Assembly: GCF_011090165.1 (NCBI RefSeq)
Contig: NZ_JAADJT010000011.1
Coordinates: forward strand, 186,001 to 250,000
Direction of reading: 5' to 3'
DNA from: Duganella aceris
Lineage (GTDB): Bacteria; Pseudomonadota; Gammaproteobacteria; Burkholderiales; Burkholderiaceae_D
DNA length: 64,000 bases
The notes beneath the pieces are model-generated. The model was not told the DNA's origin. It worked only from the letters and a program-made list of their open reading frames with translations, and ran no database searches. How positions within the stretch are numbered: the stretch's first letter is position 1; the number at the start of each line of letters is the position of its first letter. Positions 1 to 7,697 of the stretch are shown here, in pieces. A program made the position numbers and the translations under genes.

Positions 1-1
1 G

Positions 2-442
2 GCACTCAACTTGGCCATCGCCACGCTGGCGCTGACATCCTTCGCCGCCATCGCGGCCGACGCGCCGGCCGGCATGGTCAAGACGGCCAAAGGCAGCGCC
101 AGCATCGAACGCGATGGCAAGCAGAGTCCCGTCCATCCCGGCGCCACGCTGATGGCCAGCGACCGCGTGCTCACCGGCGCCGACGGCAGCGTCGGCATCA
201 CGCTGCGCGACGAAACCCTGCTCGCTGTTGGCCCGAACAGCAATGTGTGGCTCGAGAAGTACGCCTTCGATCCGACTTCGCACGAGGGCGTGTTGAACGC
301 GACCGTCAAGCGCGGCACGCTGGGCGTCATCTCCGGCAAGCTGTCCAAGCAATCGCCGGGCGCGGTGCAGTTCCGCACGCCCACCTCCATCCTCGGCGTG
401 CGCGGCACCGAATTCGTCATCGACGTCAAGGACGGGGAATAA
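2..442 (+). CDS. FecR-domain envelope protein (5' end outside window)
   Basis: The reading frame is open to the left edge, so the true start is probably upstream and only the last 146 or so residues are visible. The visible part begins with a hydrophobic, alanine-rich stretch ending in a signal-peptidase-like site before ADAPAG. It then has the FecR-type beta domain: a GxASIERDGK segment, the LMASDRVLTG core, and the closing TPTSILGVRGTEFVID motif typical of FecR domains outside the FecIR system. Such proteins are exported and often sit next to OmpA-like or CHASE2 proteins. The stop lies one base before the start of the following OmpA-like gene, so the two are almost certainly co-transcribed. 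The FecR fold is well supported; the ligand or partner is unknown. Confidence 0.8.
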   Translation, partial: ALNLAIATLALTSFAAIAADAPAGMVKTAKGSASIERDGKQSPVHPGATLMASDRVLTGADGSVGITLRDETLLAVGPNSNVWLEKYAFDPTSHEGVLNATVKRGTLGVISGKLSKQSPGAVQFRTPTSILGVRGTEFVIDVKDGE

Positions 443-443
443 T

Positions 444-1034
444 ATGGTCGCACTGTTGTGGGTGGTCTGCCTGATCGCTGCTGTCGCGCAGGCGCAGCGC
501 GGGCCAAGTGAACACATCACGCTGCTGCCCAGCCAGGATGGCAAGGCCAGCGCGGTCGTCATCACCACCGCCGGCGCGGACACCGTGCTGGACCAGCCCT
601 ACCAGACCGCCGCCATCGACGGCAAACACGCCGTCGCCAGCGCCGGCGACGGCGCCGAGATCAGGCGGCGTTATAGCCAATTGCTGGACGCGCTGCCGCA
701 GCGGGCCGCCGTGTTCACCTTGTACTTCGTCACCGACACCGACAACCTGGCGCCGGAATCGGCCGCGCGACTGCCGGAGATCAAGACCCAACTGGCCTCG
801 CGGGCCATACCGGAGGTGATCGTCATCGGCCATACCGACACCGTCGCCAAGCGCGAATACAACGACGCCCTGTCGTTGCGTCGCGCCGATACGGTCAAGC
901 GCATGCTGGTCGATATTGGCATCGCCGAAGAGCAGATCGTGGTCCAGGCGCGCGGCGAGCGCGAACTGCTGATACCGACCGGCGACGGCGTCGACGAGCC
1001 GCGCAACCGGCGCGTCGAGATCAGGGTGCGCTGA
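444..1034 (+). CDS. OmpA-family peptidoglycan-binding protein
   Basis: This 196-residue protein has an N-terminal hydrophobic signal segment (residues 1-18, ending AVAQAQ) and a C-terminal OmpA-like domain from about residue 90. The domain shows the VIVIGHTDTVA motif, the LSLRRADTVKRML helix, and the terminal EPRNRRVEIRVR pattern that marks peptidoglycan binding. The middle part has no recognised domain. It starts one base after the FecR-domain gene, which suggests translational coupling and a shared envelope role. It ends six bases before the convergent CHASE2-phosphatase stop. The FecR plus OmpA pairing suggests a cell-wall-anchored sensor or scaffold; that function is inference. Confidence 0.85.
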   Translation: MVALLWVVCLIAAVAQAQRGPSEHITLLPSQDGKASAVVITTAGADTVLDQPYQTAAIDGKHAVASAGDGAEIRRRYSQLLDALPQRAAVFTLYFVTDTDNLAPESAARLPEIKTQLASRAIPEVIVIGHTDTVAKREYNDALSLRRADTVKRMLVDIGIAEEQIVVQARGERELLIPTGDGVDEPRNRRVEIRVR

Positions 1035-1040
1035 CGCGGC

Positions 1041-3191
1041 CTAAGCCGGGCCGTTCCAGCGCAGCACCAGCAGCGTCAAGTCGTCCGACGCCTCGGCCGT
1101 CCCGACGTGCAGTCGAACATCATCCCGCACCGCCTGGACGACCGCTGCCGGCGTGCCGATCAACGCGTCGACCGCCGCGCCGGCCAGCAAACGATCCAGC
1201 CGCGCATTGCCGTACAAGTCCCCTGCCTCGTTCATCGCCTCGCCGATGCCGTCGGTGGCCAGGCACAGGCACTCGCCGGCTTGTAACCGATAGCGCTGCA
1301 CCGGATATTCAAAATCATCCATCACGCACAGCGGCGGCCCGCCGGCCGGCAGCAGCGCGCGCACGCCACCATCGACGCCGATCAGGCGCGGCGCATCATG
1401 TCCCGCATTACACAACACCACCTCGCCGCTGGCCGCGTCGAGTATGCCGGCCACGCTGGTCACGAACAGCATCTCCGGATTCTCGCGCACCAGCTCCTGG
1501 TTGACGACATACATGATGGACGCCATGTCGGCGTCGCTGCGCAGCGCGATACTCTTGGCCAGCGCCTTGGCCACCACCATGAACAGGCTGGCCGGCAACC
1601 CCTTGCCAGACACGTCGCCGACCATGAAGAACACGCGGTCCTTATCCAGCATGAAGAAGTCGTACAGATCGCCGCCGACCTGCCTGGCCGGCTCCAGCAA
1701 GGCGCCAACCGCGAAGCGTCGCTCGCCGGGGAACGCGGTCTCCGGCTGCGGCAGCGTCGCCATCTGGATGCGCCGCGCCGCGTCCAGTTCACCGGCGGTC
1801 TTGGCGGCGGCCACCCGCGCCATCTGCAAGGCACGTTCGCTTTGCTGACGCTCGCGCACCGCCGCCGCCAGCATGCCGCTCAACAGGCTGAGACAGACCA
1901 CCACATAGCCGATCGCCACCCCGGCCGCATCGAACAGCAGCCCGGAGCGCGCGAACAGCAAGCCGCCGACGCAGAACAATGCCGCGCCGGCCGCCACCGC
2001 CACCGGTACGCCGACGCGCAATCGCAGCCGGGGCAACAGCCACGCCGCGGGCAGGCAGAGAACAAGGAGCGCCAGCACCTCGGCCCAGCGCATCCACGCC
2101 GGCCGCTGCAGGAACGCGCCGTCGAAGAAGCTCTCGATCAACTGCGCGTGCGTGTCCACGCCGGGCATCAAGTCGCCGCGCGCGTTGGTCTTGAAGTCGC
2201 TGAGTCCAAGCCCGGTCAGCGCCACGATGACGATCCTGTTCTGCAGCGCCGCTGGATCGATCCCGCCCCGCATCAGATCCAGCGCAGAGATATAGCGGTC
2301 CATCGCCGGCGCCGAAAAGTTGACCCATACCGCGCCGTCGGGCTGCGTCGGCACGCGCAAATCGCCAACCGACACGCTGCGCACGCCGTCGGCGTCCGCG
2401 TCGATCTCCAGCGCGGCGCCGCCGGTGGCGACGCGCAGCAGCTCCATCGACATCGACGGCGCCAGCGCACCGCCGACCGCGCCCACCAGCGGCACCCGCC
2501 GCACCACGCCTTTTTCCAAGCGCACCGACAACAAGCCCTGCCCCTGCGCGGCGGCCTGTAACGACGGCAGGCTGGACATCGCCTGCAGAAAACGTATGAC
2601 CGGCAACGCCGCCGCCGCCGCAGCACCAGCACCGGCACCAGCAGTAGCACCGTGCAGACGGATCGGCCACAGGCGCAAGGCATCGCTGGCGCCGGGCGTC
2701 GGCGCTTCGAAGCCGGCCACGCCCAGCACCACCGGCGCGGCGCGCAATTGCGCCGCCAGCAATTGGTCGTAGGGCGTCAGCTGCGACAGCTCGTCGCGCA
2801 CCCGGCCGGGCAGCATGCGCGCCGCAAGCGCTTCCGGCGACGTGTTGTCCGCTTCCGGCATCAGGATATCCAACCCGATCGCCAGCGGCCGCTGCGCCGC
2901 GACGCGGGCGACCAGCTCCGTCAGGCGGACGCGCGGCCACGGCCACTGGCCGTATTCCTTCAGCGCCGCTTCGTCGATGGCGATGATCTGCACCGGCGCG
3001 GAAAGACGTTCACGCGGCAGATGCGTCTGATAGGCGTCGAACAGGGCGAGGCGCGCGGCCGGCAGCGGACCGTCGACGTCCGGCCACAAGCCCAACGCCA
3101 GCGCCAGCACGACCGCCAAAGGCAGCGCGAGCGGCCTGCCCTGGCCGGCGCGCACGCCATCCGATATTCGAAGGAGCAAGCGGCGCGGCAT
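1041..3191 (-). CDS. CHASE2 sensor with SpoIIE/PP2C serine phosphatase domain
   Basis: The 716-residue protein has an N-terminal membrane segment (about residues 15-35), an extracytoplasmic CHASE2 domain (about 40-360, with FDAYQTHLPRERL and IIAIDEAALKEYGQWPWPR), three closely spaced transmembrane helices (about 370-450), a short coiled linker and a C-terminal SpoIIE phosphatase. The metal-binding acidic residues are visible in VGGDLYDFF, VGDVSGKGLPASLFM and LCLATDGIGEAM. The ATG at 3191 was chosen because residues upstream are charged and lack domain character and because it sits 8 bases after the MBL gene. SpoIIE phosphatases usually dephosphorylate a STAS anti-sigma antagonist, and such a STAS gene is the first gene of this operon. 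The CHASE2 domain holds an alanine/glycine-rich stretch coded near 2608-2650. The membrane input ligand is unknown. Confidence 0.88.
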   Translation of the reverse strand: MPRRLLLRISDGVRAGQGRPLALPLAVVLALALGLWPDVDGPLPAARLALFDAYQTHLPRERLSAPVQIIAIDEAALKEYGQWPWPRVRLTELVARVAAQRPLAIGLDILMPEADNTSPEALAARMLPGRVRDELSQLTPYDQLLAAQLRAAPVVLGVAGFEAPTPGASDALRLWPIRLHGATAGAGAGAAAAAALPVIRFLQAMSSLPSLQAAAQGQGLLSVRLEKGVVRRVPLVGAVGGALAPSMSMELLRVATGGAALEIDADADGVRSVSVGDLRVPTQPDGAVWVNFSAPAMDRYISALDLMRGGIDPAALQNRIVIVALTGLGLSDFKTNARGDLMPGVDTHAQLIESFFDGAFLQRPAWMRWAEVLALLVLCLPAAWLLPRLRLRVGVPVAVAAGAALFCVGGLLFARSGLLFDAAGVAIGYVVVCLSLLSGMLAAAVRERQQSERALQMARVAAAKTAGELDAARRIQMATLPQPETAFPGERRFAVGALLEPARQVGGDLYDFFMLDKDRVFFMVGDVSGKGLPASLFMVVAKALAKSIALRSDADMASIMYVVNQELVRENPEMLFVTSVAGILDAASGEVVLCNAGHDAPRLIGVDGGVRALLPAGGPPLCVMDDFEYPVQRYRLQAGECLCLATDGIGEAMNEAGDLYGNARLDRLLAGAAVDALIGTPAAVVQAVRDDVRLHVGTAEASDDLTLLVLRWNGPA

Positions 3192-3199
3192 GGAGGCGC

Positions 3200-4168
3200 T
3201 TACAGGACCAGTTCCATGCCGTCGTAGGCGGAGACGATGTCCAGCGGCGCCTCGCCGGTGATCTCGGCGTAGCGGCGCGTCTCGGCCAGCACGCGGGAGA
3301 TCTGCGCATCGTCGTAGATCGGCTCGTGGTGGAACAGGCAAAGCTTTTGCACCCCGGCCAGCTGGCACAGCTCGACGCCGACCACGTTGCTCGAATGTCC
3401 CCAGTCGGCCTTGACCGAGATCGAATCGGCCAACGAATACATGGCGTCGAAGATCACCAGGTCGGCGTCGCGGAAGAATTCGACAAAGGCCAACCGCTCG
3501 GGCGCGTTATCGAGCTTGTGCTCCGAGTCGGTACTGTAGACCATGATCTTGCCCTCGTGTTCCAGCCGGTAGCCGTAGGAGTCGCCCGCGTGCAGTTGCA
3601 GCTTGGCGGTCACCGTCACGTCGCGCAGTCGCAGCGGCACGCCAGGTTCCATTTGCACGAACTCGATGGTCGCGCCCAACTGGTGGAAGCCGACCGGAAA
3701 GCTGATCGGCTCCTGCTGGCGCCGGAACGCGGTCTCCAGCTCCTTGTGGCAGCCGTAGATGACGATGCGGTTGCCCGGTATATAAGCCGGCGTGAAGAAT
3801 GGGAAGCCCATGATATGGTCCCAGTGCAGGTGCGACATGAACACATGGTAGGTCTGCGGCTTGGCGGGACCGTAGCGCGCCAGCTTGGCGCCGGCCAGTG
3901 CGCGCACGCCGGAACCCAGGTCGAAGATGATGTGTTCCGTGGTGGTGGCCTGATCCCACACCTCCACCTCGACGCAACTGGAATTGCCGCCGTAGGTGCC
4001 GCTGGTTTCGAAACCCAGCTCGTCGTCGATATACGACGCGACCTTCTCCGGCGTGTCCAGGTTGCGGCCGATGGCGCCTTCCAGCGCCGTCACCAGCTTG
4101 GCGCGGATCTGCTTGTGGTTCAAGGCCACCGGCAGCGAGCCGCGCGCGCCCCAGATGCGCGCCTTCAT
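3200..4168 (-). CDS. MBL-fold metallo-hydrolase
   Basis: This 322-residue protein belongs to the metallo-beta-lactamase fold. The metal motif HLHWDHIMGFP (HxHxDH) is near residue 114. Further ligands are likely the histidine in LHAGDSYGYR, the aspartate in STDSEHK and the histidine in DWGHSSN. It starts MKARIWGARGS, the usual start of this soluble MBL family, which resembles class II cyclic-nucleotide phosphodiesterases and phosphoribosyl cyclic phosphodiesterases. There is no signal peptide, so it acts in the cytoplasm. Its ATG overlaps the STAS gene stop by four bases and its stop is eight bases from the CHASE2-phosphatase start. This places it inside a signalling operon, so a nucleotide second messenger is a plausible but unproven substrate. 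Confidence 0.82.
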   Translation of the reverse strand: MKARIWGARGSLPVALNHKQIRAKLVTALEGAIGRNLDTPEKVASYIDDELGFETSGTYGGNSSCVEVEVWDQATTTEHIIFDLGSGVRALAGAKLARYGPAKPQTYHVFMSHLHWDHIMGFPFFTPAYIPGNRIVIYGCHKELETAFRRQQEPISFPVGFHQLGATIEFVQMEPGVPLRLRDVTVTAKLQLHAGDSYGYRLEHEGKIMVYSTDSEHKLDNAPERLAFVEFFRDADLVIFDAMYSLADSISVKADWGHSSNVVGVELCQLAGVQKLCLFHHEPIYDDAQISRVLAETRRYAEITGEAPLDIVSAYDGMELVL

Positions 4169-4518
4169 GCCGCGCCGCCCACGGCCGCCAGCGCCGCCGC
4201 GCGGTCCGGGAAAATCTCGAACAACATGTCGAAGCGGCTAATGGTGAACACCTCCAGCACCAGCGGCTGCAACGCAGCCAGCACCATGCGCCCGCCCTGC
4301 GGCTTGACCTGCTTGATCGCCACCATCAGCGCGCGCAGACCGATGCTGCTGATGTAATCGACGCCGCTGAAATCCAGCACCAGCGGCGCGCCGTCCCTGG
4401 TGCACATGGCCAGATGCGGATCGAGCGCCAGCTTGAAGGCGTCGGCGTGGGTGTGATCGATGCGGCCCGTGGGGCTCAGCACCGTGGTGCGGCCCTCTTG
4501 TATCGGATGGAGTTCCAT
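4165..4518 (-). CDS. STAS-domain anti-sigma factor antagonist
   Basis: The 117-residue protein is one STAS domain of the SpoIIAA/RsbV type. It has an N-terminal strand (VLSPTGRIDHTHADAF), the central VLDFSGVDYISSIGLRALM motif and a C-terminal helix. The serine pair in YISSIGLR is where the regulatory phosphoserine lies in this family. It is the first gene of the STAS, MBL, CHASE2-SpoIIE operon, overlapping the MBL start as ATGA. The phosphatase two genes on is the obvious candidate to dephosphorylate it. No HATPase-type anti-sigma kinase is visible nearby, so the opposing kinase must be elsewhere or the module works without one. The fold assignment is secure; the partner is inferred. Confidence 0.88.
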   Translation of the reverse strand: MELHPIQEGRTTVLSPTGRIDHTHADAFKLALDPHLAMCTRDGAPLVLDFSGVDYISSIGLRALMVAIKQVKPQGGRMVLAALQPLVLEVFTISRFDMLFEIFPDRAAALAAVGGAA

Positions 4519-4660
4519 GTGCTTGCCTTGGCGATTGAGGACTACTATTCATGACAACATATTTTGCATTATCACATCTTTTTGTGCTTTTAACAGCATA
4601 AGTCTGTCGCCTCATCCATGCTATTCTTCGCCCTCAACGCACTTGGAAGGGGAAACACGC

Positions 4661-5959
4661 ATGCCGTCGCTGGAACAATATTTCGAGCTCAAGGAGCACG
4701 GCAGCAACGTCCGCACCGAGCTGGTGGCCGGCGTCACCACCTTCCTGACGATGGCCTATATCATCTTCGTCAACCCCTCCATCCTCGGCGACGCCGGCGT
4801 GCCCAAGGACGCCGTGTTCGTCGCGACCTGCCTGGCCGCCGCGCTGGGCACCTTCATCATGGGCCTGTACGCCAACTACCCGATCGGCATGGCGCCCGGC
4901 ATGGGTTTGAACGCCTATTTCGCTTATGCCGTGGTGTTGGGCATGGGCGTGCCGTGGCAATCGGCACTGGGCGCGGTGTTTATCTCGGGTTGCCTGTTCA
5001 TTCTCGTCAGCCTGTTCAAGGTGCGCGAGTACATCGTCAACGGGATTCCGCACTCGCTGCGGGTCGCCATCACGGTCGGCCTGGGCCTGTTCCTGGCGCT
5101 GATCGCGATGAAGAGCGCCGGCCTGGTGGTGGCCAATCCGGAGACGCTGGTGCGCGTCGGCGACGTGCACAATCCGCACACCATCATGGCCATCTTCGGC
5201 TTTCTGCTGATCGTCACGCTGGACCGGCTGAAAGTGCCGGGCGCGCTGCTGATCGGGATCGTCGCGGTCACGGTGTTGAGCTTTTTCTTCGGCGGGAACA
5301 CCTTCCACGGCTTCATGTCGATGCCGCCGTCGATCGCGCCGACGCTGTTCCACTTCAATATCCCCGGTGCGCTGTCGATGGGCTTATTCAATGTGGTGCT
5401 GGTGTTCTTCCTGGTCGAGCTGTTCGACGCCACCGGCACGCTGATGGGCGTGGCCAGCCGCGCCGGGCTGCTGGTCAACGGGAAAATGGAGCGGCTGAAC
5501 AAGGCGCTGCTGGCCGACAGCTGCGCCATCGTCGCCGGTTCGGCGCTGGGCACGTCGAGCACCACCGCCTATCTCGAAAGCGCGGCCGGCGTGCAGGCCG
5601 GCGGCCGCACCGGTCTGACAGCGGTGGTGGTCGGGCTGCTGTTCCTGGCCGCGCTGTTCTTCGCGCCGATCGCCGGCGTGGTGCCGGCCTACGCCACCGC
5701 GCCGGCGCTGCTGTTCGTCGCCTGCCTGATGCTGCGCGACCTGGTCGATGTCGATTGGAGCGACACCACCGAGAGCGTGCCGGCCGCGATCACCGCGCTG
5801 GTGATCCCGTTCACCTACTCGATCGCGCATGGCATCGCCTTCGGCTTCATCACCTACGCCGGCCTGAAACTGTTGACCGGCCAGGCGCGTCAGGTCAAGC
5901 CGGTGGTGTGGGTGATCGCGGTCGTCTTCCTGATCAAGTACGCCTACGTCAGCGGCTGA
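4661..5959 (+). CDS. NCS2-family purine permease (AzgA/GhxP type)
   Basis: This 432-residue multi-spanning inner-membrane protein belongs to the AzgA branch of NCS2 nucleobase:proton symporters, which import adenine or hypoxanthine/guanine. Family features are the N-terminal FELKEHGSNVRTEL segment, TTFLTMAYIIFVNP, the MGLNAYFAY motif, VELFDATGTLMGVA and the GTSSTTAYLESAAGV signature near residue 300. The ATG at 4661 was chosen over upstream in-frame codons because a GGAAGGGG ribosome site precedes it and the family begins at this point. It is divergent from the STAS operon, and its 3' end overlaps the convergent ACT-like gene by 11 bases. The exact purine cannot be read from the sequence. Confidence 0.9.
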   Translation: MPSLEQYFELKEHGSNVRTELVAGVTTFLTMAYIIFVNPSILGDAGVPKDAVFVATCLAAALGTFIMGLYANYPIGMAPGMGLNAYFAYAVVLGMGVPWQSALGAVFISGCLFILVSLFKVREYIVNGIPHSLRVAITVGLGLFLALIAMKSAGLVVANPETLVRVGDVHNPHTIMAIFGFLLIVTLDRLKVPGALLIGIVAVTVLSFFFGGNTFHGFMSMPPSIAPTLFHFNIPGALSMGLFNVVLVFFLVELFDATGTLMGVASRAGLLVNGKMERLNKALLADSCAIVAGSALGTSSTTAYLESAAGVQAGGRTGLTAVVVGLLFLAALFFAPIAGVVPAYATAPALLFVACLMLRDLVDVDWSDTTESVPAAITALVIPFTYSIAHGIAFGFITYAGLKLLTGQARQVKPVVWVIAVVFLIKYAYVSG

Positions 5960-6233
5960 CCGCGACCCGTCGCGGCACGGCGACCAGCGTCGGCATCTCG
6001 CGTATCGCCAGGATGCCGACCACGTTGTGCAGCCGCATGCGACACAGCGTCAGCGGATCCTCCTCCGGCGCCGCCAGCCGCAGCTGCACATCCAGTCCCT
6101 GCGGACAGGAGCTGGTGCGCATGCCGCGCAATTCAATCCCCAAACGCCGCACAATGGCCAATACCGCCTCCAGCGTGGCGATCGGATCGTCGGGTTCGAT
6201 ACAGAAGCGGTAGCTTTTTTGTGTGGTATTCAT
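5949..6233 (-). CDS. small ACT-like domain protein
   Basis: This 94-residue protein has the beta-alpha-beta pattern of a lone ACT-like domain. A first strand (YRFCIEPDD) leads into a helix (PIATLEAVLAIVRRLGIEL), then strands with RGMRTSSC and LDVQLRLAAPEEDPLTL. It ends in a basic tail. The pattern recalls regulatory ACT proteins and the acetolactate synthase small subunit, but the protein is too short and diverged for a firm call. It is divergent from the Lrp/AsnC gene, whose C-terminal domain is a related ligand-binding fold, so the two may respond to the same amino acid (inference). The start at 6233 places it in the divergent promoter region; in-frame upstream codons would run across that region. 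Confidence 0.6.
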   Translation of the reverse strand: MNTTQKSYRFCIEPDDPIATLEAVLAIVRRLGIELRGMRTSSCPQGLDVQLRLAAPEEDPLTLCRMRLHNVVGILAIREMPTLVAVPRRVAVSR

Positions 6234-6313
6234 GCAACTAGAATAGCCAGAAACCCGGAAAATAGGCTTCCTGAATTTGCTTTGTTTGGCGCTATGGGCA
6301 GGAGATCGTCCTT

Positions 6314-6347
6314 CATAAGATAGAATTCCAGGGATATTCATCTTATG
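6314..6347. promoter_or_regulatory. imperfect palindrome, candidate Lrp operator
   Basis: CATAAGAT (6314-6321) is matched by ATCTTATG (6340-6347). The symmetry continues inward through GAAT/ATTC with a single-base bulge. It ends 13 bases before the GTG start of the Lrp-family gene and lies in the divergent region shared with the ACT-like gene. AT-rich symmetric sites are typical for Lrp/AsnC proteins, which are often autoregulated. A hairpin in the mRNA leader is the alternative reading. Confidence 0.5.
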
Positions 6348-6360
6348 AGGATCCGCCAAC

Positions 6361-6819
6361 GTGGAAATCGACGAAATCGACCGCCGCATTCTGCGCGAAC
6401 TGCGCGCCGACGGGCGCATGAGCAACACCAAGCTGGCAGAGAAAGTCGGGCTATCCACCACGCCGTGCTGGAACCGCGTCCGGGCGCTGGAGGACGGCGG
6501 CATGATCGAGGGTTATACCGCCCTGCTCAGCCAACAGGCGCTGGGGTATCCGGACACCGTCATCATCGAGGTCACGCTGGACCGCCACGACGACGACATC
6601 TTCGAGAAATTCGGCCAGGCGCTGGCCGAGCTGCCGGAAGTGATGGAAGCTTATCTGCTGACCGGCGAATACGATTACCTGATCAAGGTTGCGGTGGCCG
6701 GAACGGCCGGCTACGAGGAATTCCTGCGGCGTAAGCTATATAAACTACCGGGCCTGCGCCACAGCCGGTCCACCTTCGTATTGCGCTGCCTGAAGCGCGC
6801 CCATTCGGTCGAGCCCTGA
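6361..6819 (+). CDS. Lrp/AsnC-family transcriptional regulator
   Basis: The 152-residue protein has an N-terminal winged helix-turn-helix (residues 1-60; IDRRILRELRADGRMSNTKL, then VGLSTTPCWNRVRALEDGG) and a C-terminal RAM/ACT-like effector domain (about 65-145; TGEYDYLIKVAV). It starts with GTG at 6361. The ATG at 6345 is out of frame, and the protein begins exactly where the family does. Members are dimeric or octameric and sense amino acids. It is divergent from a small ACT-like gene across a 127-base region holding a strong palindrome. The target genes cannot be read from the sequence. Confidence 0.9.
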   Translation: MEIDEIDRRILRELRADGRMSNTKLAEKVGLSTTPCWNRVRALEDGGMIEGYTALLSQQALGYPDTVIIEVTLDRHDDDIFEKFGQALAELPEVMEAYLLTGEYDYLIKVAVAGTAGYEEFLRRKLYKLPGLRHSRSTFVLRCLKRAHSVEP

Positions 6820-6893
6820 CTATGTGCGCCTGCGTACAGATAGGAACGTAGAAACACCCCATGCTCAGCATCATCAACACATGGGAGATGAAA

Positions 6894-7697
6894 ATGAATA
6901 ACACACTCAAGATCGCTGTAGCAGCCGCCGCGCTGGGCCTGACCTCGCAAGCTTTTGCGCAGATCACCTTCTACGAAGGCGACGGCTGGCGCGGTCGCGC
7001 CTTCACCGCCAAACAGCAAGTGCGCGATTTTTCGCGCAACGGCTTCAACGACCGTGCTTCGTCGGTGGTGGTGGATCGCGGCCAGTGGGAAGTCTGCGAA
7101 GACGCCAACTTCCGCGGCCATTGCACCGTGCTGCGCAAAGGCAGCTACGAAACGCTGCAGGGCATGGGCCTGAACAATCAGATTTCTTCGGTACGTCCGG
7201 TCAAGATGCGCGACCGCTATGACAACGAAGCGCCGGCGCCGATGCCGCAAGCGACCTACGACTACCGCCGCCGTCCGGCCGAGCGTATCGTCCAGGTGCC
7301 TGTCACCTCGGTGCGCGCGGTGGTCGGTTCACCCGAGCAGCGTTGCTGGGTCGAGCGCCAACAGGTCAATGAACCGTCGCGCGGCACCAGCGCGGGCGGC
7401 GTGATCGCCGGCGCCCTGATCGGCGGCATCCTGGGTCACCAGGTCGGCGGCGGCTCGGGCCGCGACATCGCTACCGCAGGCGGCGCGGTCGCTGGCGCGG
7501 TGGTCGGCAACAATGTCGCCAACAACAACAGCACCTCGACGCGCGATGTGCGCCGCTGCGAAAACGTCAGCAATCCGAAACCGGAATACTGGGACGTGAC
7601 CTACAACTATCGCGGCCAGGAACATCGCGTTCAGATGAGCACTCCGCCGGCGTCGTCGATCGCGGTCAACAGCAGCACCGGCGAGCCACGCCTGTAA
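6894..7697 (+). CDS. exported beta/gamma-crystallin plus glycine-zipper protein
   Basis: The 267-residue protein has a clear signal peptide (MNNTLKIAVAAAALGL, cleaved after SQAFA). A beta/gamma-crystallin-like double Greek-key region follows (about residues 24-105; ITFYEGDGWRGRAF and WEVCEDANFRGHCTVLRKG). Near residues 165-205 is a glycine-zipper segment (GGVIAGALIGGILGHQVGGG and GGAVAGAVVGNNVANN) like the 17-kDa surface-antigen family. The ATG at 6894 is preferred because GGGAG lies six bases upstream; 6888 is a close in-frame alternative. The zipper implies insertion in or association with a membrane, and the crystallin part may bind calcium. Its stop abuts the convergent SDR pseudogene with no gap. 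Its role in envelope stress is inference. Confidence 0.78.
   Translation: MNNTLKIAVAAAALGLTSQAFAQITFYEGDGWRGRAFTAKQQVRDFSRNGFNDRASSVVVDRGQWEVCEDANFRGHCTVLRKGSYETLQGMGLNNQISSVRPVKMRDRYDNEAPAPMPQATYDYRRRPAERIVQVPVTSVRAVVGSPEQRCWVERQQVNEPSRGTSAGGVIAGALIGGILGHQVGGGSGRDIATAGGAVAGAVVGNNVANNNSTSTRDVRRCENVSNPKPEYWDVTYNYRGQEHRVQMSTPPASSIAVNSSTGEPRL

Noticed and set aside
2608..2650. Alanine/glycine-coding triplet-like run inside the CHASE2 gene
   Set aside because: The units are irregular and in frame; this is low-complexity coding sequence in GC-rich DNA, not a defined repeat.
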